Assembly: GCA_002796025.1 (NCBI GenBank)
Contig: PCVQ01000003.1
Location: forward strand, 1-64,000
From: Candidatus Peregrinibacteria bacterium CG11_big_fil_rev_8_21_14_0_20_46_8
Lineage (GTDB): Bacteria > Patescibacteriota > Gracilibacteria > UBA1369 > UM-FILTER-53-11
Direction: 5' to 3'
DNA length: 64,000 nucleotides
Numbering within the stretch: position 1 is the first letter of the stretch; each line of letters opens with the position of its first letter. Under the pieces are notes generated by a model. The model saw nothing but the letters and a program-made list of their open reading frames with translations, made no database searches and was not told where the DNA came from. Positions 42,790 through 50,699 of this stretch are shown here, in pieces. Position numbers and translations under genes: made by a program.

Positions 42790-43287
42790 CTACTGTCGCT
42801 TCATGTTTCCCTCAACAATATGATCGGCTGGCGCCGGATCATCATCATCTGGTTCGAGGGTCAGCACATACATTGTGTGGTCGGTAAGATCGTCAGCAGA
42901 GCTATACACATTTGTATAGACGCCATTGATTCTGTCTACGCGACCAGTGCTCACAAAGTGAAATGGCGATTTGCGCACAACCCAGCCTTCATAGAAAAAA
43001 CCTGAGTCGAGTGCAGGAAGATTGTCGAATGTAGCTAGCAATTTGTATTCTCCATTTTCAAATGTAGCTTGTGCCATGCCTTCTGCATTGCCTCCAGAAA
43101 CATCTTTGAGCTTCCCTGCATACATATATTGCATTTCATCGCTCATCATCATCTTTCTTTCGCTGTCAGTTACTTCTTTCATCATCGTATCTTCTGATGG
43201 CGCATTTTCGGTCATGGATTGTTGTACATCGACATTGCATGCAGCAAGTGCAGAAACGATGCCGAGTACGAGTAGAATCTTCCGCAT
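42790..43287 (-). CDS. Lipoprotein with anti-sigma-K-like beta domain
   Basis: 165 residues. Lipobox ALAAC (Cys about 17). A Met/Glu-rich segment (MMKEVTDSERKMMMSDEM) precedes a beta domain: AEGMAQATFENGEYKLLATF, GFFYEGWVVR, FVSTGRVDRINGVYTNVY, YVLTLEPDDDDPAPADHIVE. The 'YEGWVV...LEP..D.PAP..HI..G' pattern recalls the RskA/anti-sigma-K C-terminal fold, here outside the cell. Function unknown. TAATGT ends 7 bases before the ATG. Confidence 0.65.
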   Translation of the reverse strand: MRKILLVLGIVSALAACNVDVQQSMTENAPSEDTMMKEVTDSERKMMMSDEMQYMYAGKLKDVSGGNAEGMAQATFENGEYKLLATFDNLPALDSGFFYEGWVVRKSPFHFVSTGRVDRINGVYTNVYSSADDLTDHTMYVLTLEPDDDDPAPADHIVEGNMKRQ

Positions 43288-43319
43288 AGTAATAACATTA
43301 GAGGATACTGAAATACGGC

Positions 43320-43565
43320 TTATTTTTCTTCCATCATAGCTTCACCGTCTTTCTCTTCCATCATAGCTTCACCGTCCTTCTTTTCCATCATAGCGCTGCC
43401 GTCCTTCTCTTCCATCATAGCTTCACCGTCCTTCTTTTCCATCATAGCGCTGCCGTCCTTCTCTTCCATCATAGCGTCAACATCCTCAACGGGAGCTTGG
43501 CTGCAAGCGGCTAGAAGTAGAGCGGCACCCAAGGTAATTCCGAGTGTGCGAAGAATTTTTTGCAT
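43320..43565 (-). CDS. Small lipoprotein made of MMEEKDG repeats
   Basis: 81 residues. Signal peptide with lipobox LLAAC (C21). From residue 31 to the end the mature protein is six copies of a 9-residue unit AMMEEKDGS / AMMEKKDGE. Highly charged, Met-rich, no other domain. Met pairs could bind soft metals such as Cu(I), but this is only suggestive. The neighbouring lipoprotein also has Met/Glu-rich runs. Unknown family. Confidence 0.65.
   Translation of the reverse strand: MQKILRTLGITLGAALLLAACSQAPVEDVDAMMEEKDGSAMMEKKDGEAMMEEKDGSAMMEKKDGEAMMEEKDGEAMMEEK
43323..43475. repeat. 27-bp tandem repeat, about 5.7 units
   Basis: Units of 27 bases built on CTTCTTTTCCATCATAGC / CTTCTCTTCCATCATAGC, alternating to give a 54-base higher-order period. 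Near-identity between units suggests recent expansion and possible length variation. Confidence 0.9.
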
Positions 43566-43636
43566 AGCAAAAAGGGGTTAAAAATAGGAGCTTTAGTATA
43601 ACTGATAACTAAATTTTGACAAAAAAAAACTTTAGA

Positions 43637-44035
43637 TCAGCGATTGACGAAGGCCCGTATCTTCTTGTGTCCTAGTATTATGTTTAGTGCTAAGGCACCT
43701 GCTCCTTCGGTATATGTAAAGCGCCAGGCAAGTGCAGTATTTGGTCTTCCATCGACAATTAAACTGAGTATTCGGCCTAAACAGAGGCCTGTTATTATAA
43801 CCGTCAAAATGATAATACCCATATGGCTATTTTTTATTGCCATCCAGAAGAGTAATCCACTTATTCCTAAATGAAGCCCTCCATATACAGCCCGCATCTC
43901 ATTGAATGCATCGGTACTCTCAAGTGAGATTGCAAGCGGCGCTAAGAGCTTTTGCGGATCGATAATTCCTTGAATACCTACAAATAAAAATATAACTGCC
44001 GCAACAATCAGTACAATTTTTTCAAATCGGGCCAT
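43637..44035 (-). CDS. DUF4345 membrane protein
   Basis: 132 residues with four membrane helices. NEMRAVYGGLHLGISGLLFW and TGLCLGRILSLIVDGRP fit the DUF4345 family (small integral membrane proteins of unknown function). Starts 5 bases after the upstream lipoprotein gene, so an operon is likely. Confidence 0.75.
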   Translation of the reverse strand: MARFEKIVLIVAAVIFLFVGIQGIIDPQKLLAPLAISLESTDAFNEMRAVYGGLHLGISGLLFWMAIKNSHMGIIILTVIITGLCLGRILSLIVDGRPNTALAWRFTYTEGAGALALNIILGHKKIRAFVNR

Positions 44036-44040
44036 GTTGC

Positions 44041-44523
44041 TTACTCAAAGATGAATGGTGCCGTTTGTGAAACTTCTCCACCGCCAACTTTGTCGTAGAC
44101 AGTAAGCATCATAGTATAGGTGCCGAGTGGAAGAGCGGCGTTACTATGGAATGTGCCATAGGGTGTATCGGCAATACCTTGCTCGAGCTGAGTAATACCG
44201 GTTTCTTCCAAAATATTTTTTTGCTCGAAAATAATCTCGCCGGCATCATTTTCAATTTCAAGATCCATTTCTAAATGATGCTTCCCCTCGTCGTCTGCCT
44301 TAAATGGGCCGACATTTTGTAGGATAAGATGCACCTGATCGCCGGGTTTATAGACATTTGTTTCTGTTGCCTCGATTTGCCCGTCTGCTGTAGTTCGTCC
44401 AAATGTATAACCTTCGAAGGTAAGTCCGCCACTTTGAGTAGCGCTTGGCTGAGGTGCGCCGCAACCGCTTAATACAAATATTGCAACAATGAAAGCGAGG
44501 CCGAATGTTTTTGTTCTTAACAT
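44041..44523 (-). CDS. Lipoprotein, beta-sandwich
   Basis: 160 residues. Lipobox VLSGC (about C21). The mature domain is beta-rich (DGQIEATETNVYKPGDQVHL, LEMDLEIENDAGEI, LPLGTYTMMLTVYDKVGG), an Ig-like sandwich similar in look to ligand-free accessory domains. No family assigned. First gene of a pair with the DUF4345 protein. Confidence 0.6.
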   Translation of the reverse strand: MLRTKTFGLAFIVAIFVLSGCGAPQPSATQSGGLTFEGYTFGRTTADGQIEATETNVYKPGDQVHLILQNVGPFKADDEGKHHLEMDLEIENDAGEIIFEQKNILEETGITQLEQGIADTPYGTFHSNAALPLGTYTMMLTVYDKVGGGEVSQTAPFIFE

Positions 44524-44560
44524 ATTATTTTGGAGTTATTAATATACTTACTATAACGGA

Positions 44561-45016
44561 TTATCGCATCGATTCATAATCAGATATTTTTTGCAGCCTG
44601 CGATTGTGGCGCTCCTCGGTAGGCCCTTGGCTTTCTAGCCAAAGAGTAATTATTTTTTGCGCCTGCGCCGGATCTACAAATCTGCCGCCGAGTGAAAGTA
44701 TATTGGCATTATTGTGTTCGCGCGAGAGCGTTACGATCTCGGTCGGGCCGCCGTAATAGAGCGCCGCCCGAACTCCTTTTACTTTATTTGCTGCAATTGC
44801 CTCGCCTTGGCCGGAACCGCCAAAGACAATGCCGCGCGCACTGCTATCGGCTGCGACTTTTTCGGCAGTTGGAATAATAAAATCCGGATAATCATCTTGC
44901 GAATCGTTGGTATGAGCTCCTATATCGATTACTTCGTGGCCTTTATCTTCTAAGTATTGTTTTACCGATTCTTTCAGTTCAAATCCTGCGTGATCGCTGC
45001 CCAAATATATTTTCAT
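44561..45016 (-). CDS. rpiB: Ribose-5-phosphate isomerase B
   Basis: 151 residues. Interconverts ribose-5-P and ribulose-5-P. IYLGSDHAGFELKESVKQYL at the N-terminus, and GIVFGGSGQGEAIAANKVKG in place of the Cys-bearing CGTGIG of E. coli RpiB. This is the mycobacterial type, in which a Glu serves as the base. REHNNANILSLGGR is the conserved C-terminal motif. Only 28 bases separate it from the divergent DUF1624 gene. Confidence 0.9.
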   Translation of the reverse strand: MKIYLGSDHAGFELKESVKQYLEDKGHEVIDIGAHTNDSQDDYPDFIIPTAEKVAADSSARGIVFGGSGQGEAIAANKVKGVRAALYYGGPTEIVTLSREHNNANILSLGGRFVDPAQAQKIITLWLESQGPTEERHNRRLQKISDYESMR

Positions 45017-45044
45017 ATACCCATTAAATCACTATCATGGTGTT

Positions 45045-45707
45045 ATGAGAACACGATTTGTAGAAATTGATGTTTTGCGTGCGCTTGCGATTGTCGCGAT
45101 GATTATTTTCCACCTTGTCTTTGATTTGGATTTATTTGATGTGATCGAGATTGATATGCAGCAGACCTTTTGGCAGGGGCTGGCACTTTTTGTACAGATA
45201 ATTTTTATTGTGACCACCGGCATTACGCTGGTAATAGCGAGTGAGCGTGGATTGAGGCCGCGCATTGTTCATGCGGCAAAGATTTTTGCATTTGGTATGA
45301 TTATTACACTGGTAACTTCTTTACTCTTTCCGGAGCGTGCCGTTGTATTTGGAATTTTGCACTTTATGGGGGTGGCAATTGTTTTGGCACTGCCTCTGTT
45401 GCGATTTAGTATGTGGAATGCGCTTTTAGGAGCAGCAATTATTTTGGCAACGCCCTGGCTGGCGCCACTCATACAAATTGATGCGTCGGGCCAGCCGCTT
45501 GATTATTTTCCGTTAGCACCTTGGTTTGGAGTTTTTTTAATCGGGGTGGCGATTGGTGGAGCGTGGTATGCGAAACGTGCGCCCGGCAATATACCGGGAC
45601 GCGGTAGTGAAATTGCTTCTTCAATTGCCCGCCACTCGCTCGCTATTTATCTTCTGCATCAACCGATCCTTGTTGCTTTGATTCAAATTGCAAAGCGCAT
45701 GAGTTAA
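45045..45707 (+). CDS. DUF1624 acyltransferase-like membrane protein
   Basis: 220 residues, about six membrane helices. The N-terminal RFVEIDVLRALAIVAMIIFH and HFMGVAIVLALPLL fit the DUF1624 (heparan-alpha-glucosaminide N-acetyltransferase catalytic domain) family; a His after the first helix is conserved. Likely acetylates a surface glycan or lipid. TATCAT ends 6 bases before the ATG. Its last 65 bases overlap msrB on the other strand. Confidence 0.8.
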   Translation: MRTRFVEIDVLRALAIVAMIIFHLVFDLDLFDVIEIDMQQTFWQGLALFVQIIFIVTTGITLVIASERGLRPRIVHAAKIFAFGMIITLVTSLLFPERAVVFGILHFMGVAIVLALPLLRFSMWNALLGAAIILATPWLAPLIQIDASGQPLDYFPLAPWFGVFLIGVAIGGAWYAKRAPGNIPGRGSEIASSIARHSLAIYLLHQPILVALIQIAKRMS

Positions 45708-46074
45708 TGCAGTAGCGCATGCCTCCCTTGTCTTGCGGTCCGTCATCAAAAACATGTCCTAAATGAGAGCCGCAATTTCTGCAGCGTACTTCTGTACGAA
45801 CCATGCCGTGGCTTGTATCTTCGAGTAGTTCGATATTTTCTTCATTTTTAGGATTAGCAAAACTTGGCCAGCCCGAGCCTGAATCGAACTTTGTATCGGA
45901 AGAAAAAAGTTCGGCATTACAGGCGCCGCACCGGTAGCTGCCACTCTCTTTATTTTGGTAAAGTTTGCCCGAAAATGGCGGTTCTGTCCCGGCTTCCCTC
46001 AAAATACGATACTGCTCAGGCGAGAGTTTTTCTCTCCAGTAAGCATCATCTTTATCGCGCATATCGTCTGTCAT
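45643..46074 (-). CDS. msrB: Peptide-methionine (R)-S-oxide reductase
   Basis: 143 residues. Repairs methionine-R-sulfoxide. Zinc site CGAC (49/52) and CRNC (98/101), SGSGWPSF, and catalytic Cys in MRYCINSCALQF (C122). Cytosolic, no signal. TAGAAT ends 11 bases before the ATG. The C-terminal 65 bases overlap the convergent DUF1624 gene. Confidence 0.95.
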   Translation of the reverse strand: MTDDMRDKDDAYWREKLSPEQYRILREAGTEPPFSGKLYQNKESGSYRCGACNAELFSSDTKFDSGSGWPSFANPKNEENIELLEDTSHGMVRTEVRCRNCGSHLGHVFDDGPQDKGGMRYCINSCALQFESKQQGSVDAEDK

Positions 46075-46088
46075 AGTCAGTAGGTATT

Positions 46089-46430
46089 CTAGCGTTTTTT
46101 CTTCTTTTGTGGGAGTGATTTTGTATATGATAGAGAGCGATCAACCCATTTTTTTAATGCGGCTTTTGTGGAGATTGCCTCTTGCTCTACATAGAGAAAT
46201 CCTTTCATGGGCCGGCCGGTAAAGTCCATCGGGCGTACGCCTTTGGTGCTGAGTAATTTTTCGGCATCTTCAGGCGCAACACGTGCAACAAGTACGTCAT
46301 TCAGCACCCCGACGCTCATCTTTCCGTCCAGCAAAAAAGCTATGCCGCCAAACATTTTGCGCTCTTCAATATGCGTGGTTGGGGGTAAGACTTCTCGAAT
46401 TTGTTCTGCAATTTTTTTGTCGTATGCCAT
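46089..46430 (-). CDS. TfoX N-terminal domain protein
   Basis: 113 residues. RKMFGGIAFLLDGKMSVGVL and the following DVLVARVAPEDAEKLL match the TfoX/Sxy N-terminal domain, which as a stand-alone protein has no established role. The basic tail (PQKKKKR) may bind nucleic acid. Starts 20 bases after the VOC gene stop. Confidence 0.82.
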   Translation of the reverse strand: MAYDKKIAEQIREVLPPTTHIEERKMFGGIAFLLDGKMSVGVLNDVLVARVAPEDAEKLLSTKGVRPMDFTGRPMKGFLYVEQEAISTKAALKKWVDRSLSYTKSLPQKKKKR

Positions 46431-46450
46431 GTTGGGAATTATATTTTTGA

Positions 46451-46852
46451 TTACTCCGCATCCGAATTTTCTTCGTACAAACCAAAAATATTTCCTTCTG
46501 GATCCGTACAGTATGCCAGCCAGGCAAGGCCTGGAATTGCCATTTTGGGTACAGTAACTTTTCCCCCGGCTGCAATAACTTTTGTAATATGTTCATCGAC
46601 ATTCTCGACTTGAATAGTCGAAACAAACGAAGTAACCGGCTCGCCACCCTTTGGAGCAGCTCCTTGCCGGCCCACAATCCCGCCATTTATGCCTGGTTCT
46701 TTGCTGCCTTCCGGAGCCGTCATAATCATCCAATATTCCATATTCGGATTCTCCCATTTTTTTATCTCCCACTGAAAAACATCGCTATAAAATTTCGCGA
46801 TTTTTTCTGTATTCGCGGCATGAATTTCGAAATGTACTACTCGGTTAAACAT
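46451..46852 (-). CDS. VOC (glyoxalase-like) protein
   Basis: 133 residues, two beta-alpha-beta-beta-beta halves: VVHFEIHAANTEKIAKFYSD, then VSTIQVENVDEHITKVIAAG, PGLAWLAYCTDPEGNIFGLY. Metal-ligand positions His and Glu are present in part. Substrate unknown. A 9-bp inverted repeat (46863-46901) lies just upstream. Confidence 0.82.
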   Translation of the reverse strand: MFNRVVHFEIHAANTEKIAKFYSDVFQWEIKKWENPNMEYWMIMTAPEGSKEPGINGGIVGRQGAAPKGGEPVTSFVSTIQVENVDEHITKVIAAGGKVTVPKMAIPGLAWLAYCTDPEGNIFGLYEENSDAE

Positions 46853-46862
46853 ATATAGGGGA

Positions 46863-46901
46863 CGCCTATACGTATAAAAGTATGACGTTAATGTATAGGC
46901 G
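46863..46901. repeat. 9-bp inverted repeat around the MATE gene stop
   Basis: CGCCTATAC (46863-46871) and GTATAGGCG (46893-46901) with a 21-base loop. It spans the MATE stop codon and lies just upstream of the VOC gene, so it may be a weak terminator or an operator. Confidence 0.5.
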
Positions 46902-48264
46902 CATGTACCGGTGCATCTTTTATGCGGAATTTATTCATTGTTCTCGAAATCCAAATGTATCCTATCCCCGATGCAATAACATTACCGGCAATGATTGAGA
47001 GCCAGATTGAGATGATTGGGAAATTAAAAATCTGTGTCAGAACATAGCTAAGTGGAAGGGCAATTCCTGCGAATTTGAGTAATAAAATCCAAAATCCCGG
47101 CCATGAGCGTCCGATCGCCTGGAATGCATTTGCTTCTATGAGCATGGCAGCGAGAAAGCCATAGCTAAGGGCTACGGTCCACATATACAGTCGCGCATAT
47201 TGTGTTACAATCGGATCTTCGGTGAAGATATTGATGATATTTGTGGCAAAGAGTGCGGCAAATACGCCGAGTCCGGCGGCACAGAGAAATCCATATTTCA
47301 GTGCCTTATGAAAAGCTTCTTTTGCCCGCTCAATATTTCCTGCACCAATATTTTGTCCGATCATCGCCATAGCACCGAAGCCAAATCCTGCCGCCGGCAG
47401 AAAGGCGAAAAATTCGATTCTAAATCCTAAGCTGAATGCGATTGCACCGGGTTCCAAAAAGCTGAGCGTTGTAATAAAGGTGAGTGCAGCAAGGCCGAGC
47501 GGAAATATAACTTGTGTGAATGCCGCCGGAATGCCTATGTTGAGAACTTTCTTTACCGATTGCCATTTAAAGCTGAGATTGCGAAAGTGAAAGCGGACTT
47601 TGCGGTGCTTACTAGATAGCGAGCGAAGCGCAATGACGATAAAAATTGCTTGAGAAATAAGTGTGGAGACCGCTGCGCCGGAAATTCCTAAGCGTGGAAA
47701 TCCCAGCCAGCCGAAGATTAAGAGCGGATCGATGATCGTATTAATGAGCGTTGAGACCGCAAAGAGTTTTGTTAAGCCGAATGTATCGCCCTGTGCATTA
47801 AAGGCGAACATGATGGTGATGAGAATGAAAAATAAGAGCGAGCCACCGGCGGTAATGGTGAAATATTCGAGTGCCGGTTCAAAAATTAAACCATTTGCAC
47901 CGGATGCAATAAGGAGTTCCCTGCGGAATATAATGGCAATTGTTCCGAATATAACGCCCGCGATTGCGGCAAGCACAAATGACTGACCGAGTACGCGTTC
48001 TGCCTCTTGTTGATCTTTTGCGCCAATGTGCATCGACATAATGACGCCGGAGCCGACGGTTATGCCAAAACCTACCGAAATCATTACGAACAATGTAATT
48101 TGTGAAATGCTCACCGCCGCAATAGCCTCGGCCGATAATTTGCTGACCCAAAATGCATCAACTAAATTATAGAGCGTGTAGAAAAAGACCGAAAGCATCA
48201 TCGGCCACGCCAGCGACCAAAGCTCTTTTCTAATCGAGCCCTTTGTTAAATCTTGTCCTTCCAT
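46888..48264 (-). CDS. MATE family efflux transporter
   Basis: 458 residues, 12 membrane helices in two halves. LAWPMMLSVFFYTLYNLVDA, ISQITLFVMISVGFGITVG and the second-half IGIPAAFTQVIFPLGLAALT are typical of NorM/DinF-type Na+ or H+ coupled drug and metabolite exporters. Substrate unknown. Upstream tRNA-Ser runs in the same direction. Confidence 0.92.
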   Translation of the reverse strand: MEGQDLTKGSIRKELWSLAWPMMLSVFFYTLYNLVDAFWVSKLSAEAIAAVSISQITLFVMISVGFGITVGSGVIMSMHIGAKDQQEAERVLGQSFVLAAIAGVIFGTIAIIFRRELLIASGANGLIFEPALEYFTITAGGSLLFFILITIMFAFNAQGDTFGLTKLFAVSTLINTIIDPLLIFGWLGFPRLGISGAAVSTLISQAIFIVIALRSLSSKHRKVRFHFRNLSFKWQSVKKVLNIGIPAAFTQVIFPLGLAALTFITTLSFLEPGAIAFSLGFRIEFFAFLPAAGFGFGAMAMIGQNIGAGNIERAKEAFHKALKYGFLCAAGLGVFAALFATNIINIFTEDPIVTQYARLYMWTVALSYGFLAAMLIEANAFQAIGRSWPGFWILLLKFAGIALPLSYVLTQIFNFPIISIWLSIIAGNVIASGIGYIWISRTMNKFRIKDAPVHAPIH

Positions 48265-48349
48265 ATTTTTTGTTTAAGAAATAGTACCAAAGTATTTTGT
48301 AGTTATTTTCAGGGAGCGTCAATTCTATTTGATGTGGATTGCATAATGC

Positions 48350-48439
48350 TGGCGGAGAGAGGGGGATTCGAACCCCCGATACCCTTGCGGGTATAGTGCT
48401 TTTCGAGAGCACCCCATTCAACCGCTCTGGCATCTCTCC
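48350..48439 (-). tRNA. tRNA-Ser (CGA)
   Basis: Minus-strand cloverleaf with acceptor GGAGAGA/TCTCTCC, anticodon loop CTCGAAA (anticodon CGA), the long Ser variable arm, T-loop GTTCGAATC, and encoded CCA. Confidence 0.95.
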
Positions 48440-48474
48440 CTTTTTATAGGCTTCGGCTCATTCAGTCGGCGCTT

Positions 48475-48490
48475 CCCCGCGTACGCGGGG
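48475..48490. repeat. Perfect 16-bp GC palindrome
   Basis: CCCCGCGTACGCGGGG, extended outside by GGCGC (48469-48473) and GCGCC (48495-48499). It lies upstream of tRNA-Ser(CGA). Flanking ATAGGC/GCCTAT arms widen the symmetric element to about 48446-48516. Confidence 0.8.
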
Positions 48491-48602
48491 ATCCGCGCCT
48501 CCCTCATTTCGCCTATGCGCTCGGCTCGTAGCCTCGCAGAGAGTTTATAATATTTAAAGATCTAATACGAGAATGCGAGAATAATGGTATATAATTCAGA
48601 TT

Positions 48603-49871
48603 GTGCAAGAGATGCTCTCATGTGAGAAAAAAGATTCAGCGCCAGAAGGTTTTGTGCTTCTTCCGGCAGGACCGGAACTTTTTGACGATTTAGATGCGAC
48701 AATAGATGCTGCAAAGCAGTATGTGATTCTGAAATCTTTTTTGTGGCGGAATGATGCAGCTGGGCAACGTATGGCGCGCTCCTTGTACGCTGCTGCCGAA
48801 CGAGGTTGCAAAATACTGATTTTAAAAGACCGTATTGGTGCATTTTTTGAATTCGCCGAAGGAAATGGGCAAAGTTTTTTTCACGATACACCACAAGACG
48901 ATCCTCTATTTGATAGCCATTCATTACAGACGGTGTATGCTCAGGCGCGGGCCGTAGGGCGCTTTTATAAAAATTCTCCCGGCACTGCCGTTCCTAATCC
49001 GTTGCGCAACGATTTTATTGAGCATCCAAATATTACAGTTATTGATGATTTCAAGTTGTATGATCATTCAAAAGTAATAATTGTCGATGGCCAAACCGCT
49101 TACCTTGGAGGTGTAGGGTTTGGAGAAGAATTTATGGAGCCGCAAAATCACTGGATAGATTTTATGTTAAAGATTTCTGGTCCAGTACAGTGTGCTGAAT
49201 TTATTCGTGTTGTTGGAGGTTTGCCGTCGTACCACCAGGATACTGATACGGAATTTTATAGTGGAGAAATGAACGGGCATCTGCTCAAATTTATAGCTGG
49301 TGCAGAGGAGCAGCTTGATATCGAAATGGCATTTCTAGGGAATCCTCAATTTATTGATGCAATTGCAAAACGAGTTGCTGCTGGTGTACGTACGCAAATC
49401 TATATGCCGGCAACGGCATCGAGTCACAACTTTCGCAATCTTCATTTTATTCGAAAATTGATGGATGAAACTGCAGACCGGCGCGAATTGCTTTCTGTTC
49501 ATACTTTGCCGAAAATGGTTCATACGAAATTATTGATGCGTGATTCACGAGAGGTTTTTTTTGGCTCTGCAAATTTATCTTCCGATTCGAATGTATTGTA
49601 TGAAACAAATATGAGATCAGCTTCTGTGGATTTATTTGCGGCTTTTCAGAAGGCTCTTGCAGAACATCATGCAGTCTCAGCACATATGGAGTCGCCACCA
49701 AAGTGGCGTGATTTCTTAGTACGATGGAGCTGTGAATATTTTGCTGTAAAAAATCAAAAGCTTGCCATGCGTTTGCGCAGAAAGCAGGTAGAAAAAATAC
49801 GGAGAGCGTGCCAGCAAGAAATTTGTTTACTCCTCAATCTTCCATGCCGGATTCCAGGCCACCTCCCATAA
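48603..49871 (+). CDS. Phospholipase D-like / cardiolipin synthase-like protein
   Basis: 422 residues. Two HKD motifs: HSKVIIVDGQTAYLGG (H155, K157, D162) and HTKLLMRDSREVFFGS (H307, K309, D314), so a phosphatidyl-type transferase or hydrolase. No N-terminal membrane helices, unlike typical cardiolipin synthases, so it is likely peripheral or cytosolic. GTG start at 48603 is supported by TATAAT ending 7 bases upstream. The last 45 bases overlap the convergent VOC gene. Basic C-terminal tail. Confidence 0.85.
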   Translation: MQEMLSCEKKDSAPEGFVLLPAGPELFDDLDATIDAAKQYVILKSFLWRNDAAGQRMARSLYAAAERGCKILILKDRIGAFFEFAEGNGQSFFHDTPQDDPLFDSHSLQTVYAQARAVGRFYKNSPGTAVPNPLRNDFIEHPNITVIDDFKLYDHSKVIIVDGQTAYLGGVGFGEEFMEPQNHWIDFMLKISGPVQCAEFIRVVGGLPSYHQDTDTEFYSGEMNGHLLKFIAGAEEQLDIEMAFLGNPQFIDAIAKRVAAGVRTQIYMPATASSHNFRNLHFIRKLMDETADRRELLSVHTLPKMVHTKLLMRDSREVFFGSANLSSDSNVLYETNMRSASVDLFAAFQKALAEHHAVSAHMESPPKWRDFLVRWSCEYFAVKNQKLAMRLRRKQVEKIRRACQQEICLLLNLPCRIPGHLP

Positions 49872-50249
49872 ATGGCCGTCTGGATCTTGAAAGTAGCCCG
49901 CATAGCCACCCCAAAAAGTATCTTCGGCGGGTTTGGTAATTGTTGCCCCGGCGTCTTGAGCTTCTTGCATTACCGTGTTCACTTTATCTTTGCCGGATAC
50001 ATTGTGGGCGATGGTGAATTCGGTTGCGCTTGCCGGTCCACGCTCTATTTTTGCATCGTGTGCGATATTTTTGCGCTCAAAAAGACCAAGCTTTAAGCCA
50101 TGTTGTAAGTCAAAGAAGACAACACCCCCGTGTTCAAACTCGGTACCAACAATGCCCTCGGTTTTTAATCCCAATCCATCTCTATAAAATCTGAGCGACC
50201 GTTCTAAATCATCGACGCCCAAAGTAATGAGGCTGATTCGCGCTTTCAT
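49827..50249 (-). CDS. VOC family protein
   Basis: 140 residues. SLITLGVDDLERSLRFYRDG, VVFFDLQHGLKLGLF and DTFWGGYAGYFQDPDGHLWE are the glyoxalase-like repeats of the bleomycin-resistance/VOC superfamily. Substrate unknown. Follows the DUF1428 gene by 11 bases with no visible Shine-Dalgarno. Confidence 0.88.
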   Translation of the reverse strand: MKARISLITLGVDDLERSLRFYRDGLGLKTEGIVGTEFEHGGVVFFDLQHGLKLGLFERKNIAHDAKIERGPASATEFTIAHNVSGKDKVNTVMQEAQDAGATITKPAEDTFWGGYAGYFQDPDGHLWEVAWNPAWKIEE

Positions 50250-50260
50250 AAATAATTTCG

Positions 50261-50653
50261 TTATGCATCTACTGCTACTTTAAAGCCTCCGAATGCCATG
50301 CGCTTCATATCAAACGGCATCGGCATATCTTTCATATCGGCATATTTTTTATCCATCTCTGCCATCACTTTTTTATTGACGCTATCGCGATGTGCCCGCG
50401 ATTTGTAGGTAATGTACGAAAACCACACGGTCTCATTTTTTTTTGCATTCGTCATTTTTGGAAAATTCAGCGCCGGCATGCCTCCCATATCTGGATGCAA
50501 ATCGTCGCCCATGCACTCTTTATAATCAAGCGCACCGTATTTTTTCCAGATTTTTGCCGCTTCTTTGGCCATTTTTTTGTATGCCGCAACTTTTGTCTTT
50601 GGCACAACCAATACAAATCCATCAACGTATTTTGCTGTAGCTGTTTTAGCCAT
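50261..50653 (-). CDS. DUF1428 protein
   Basis: 130 residues. KYVDGFVLVVPKTKVAAYKK, YKECMGDDL and ETVWFSYITYKSRAHRDSVN match DUF1428, a dimeric alpha-beta barrel family of unknown function. TAATCT ends 8 bases before the ATG. Operon with the downstream VOC gene. Confidence 0.9.
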   Translation of the reverse strand: MAKTATAKYVDGFVLVVPKTKVAAYKKMAKEAAKIWKKYGALDYKECMGDDLHPDMGGMPALNFPKMTNAKKNETVWFSYITYKSRAHRDSVNKKVMAEMDKKYADMKDMPMPFDMKRMAFGGFKVAVDA

Positions 50654-50699
50654 GTATTTTTAGATTATTAATTAGATACAGATTAGAATATCAAAAATA

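Noticed and set aside
48473..48492. CRISPR array of type I-E, from the repeat-like TTCCCCGCGTACGCGGGGAT
   Set aside because: Only one copy; no second repeat or spacer at a fixed interval and no cas genes in the window.
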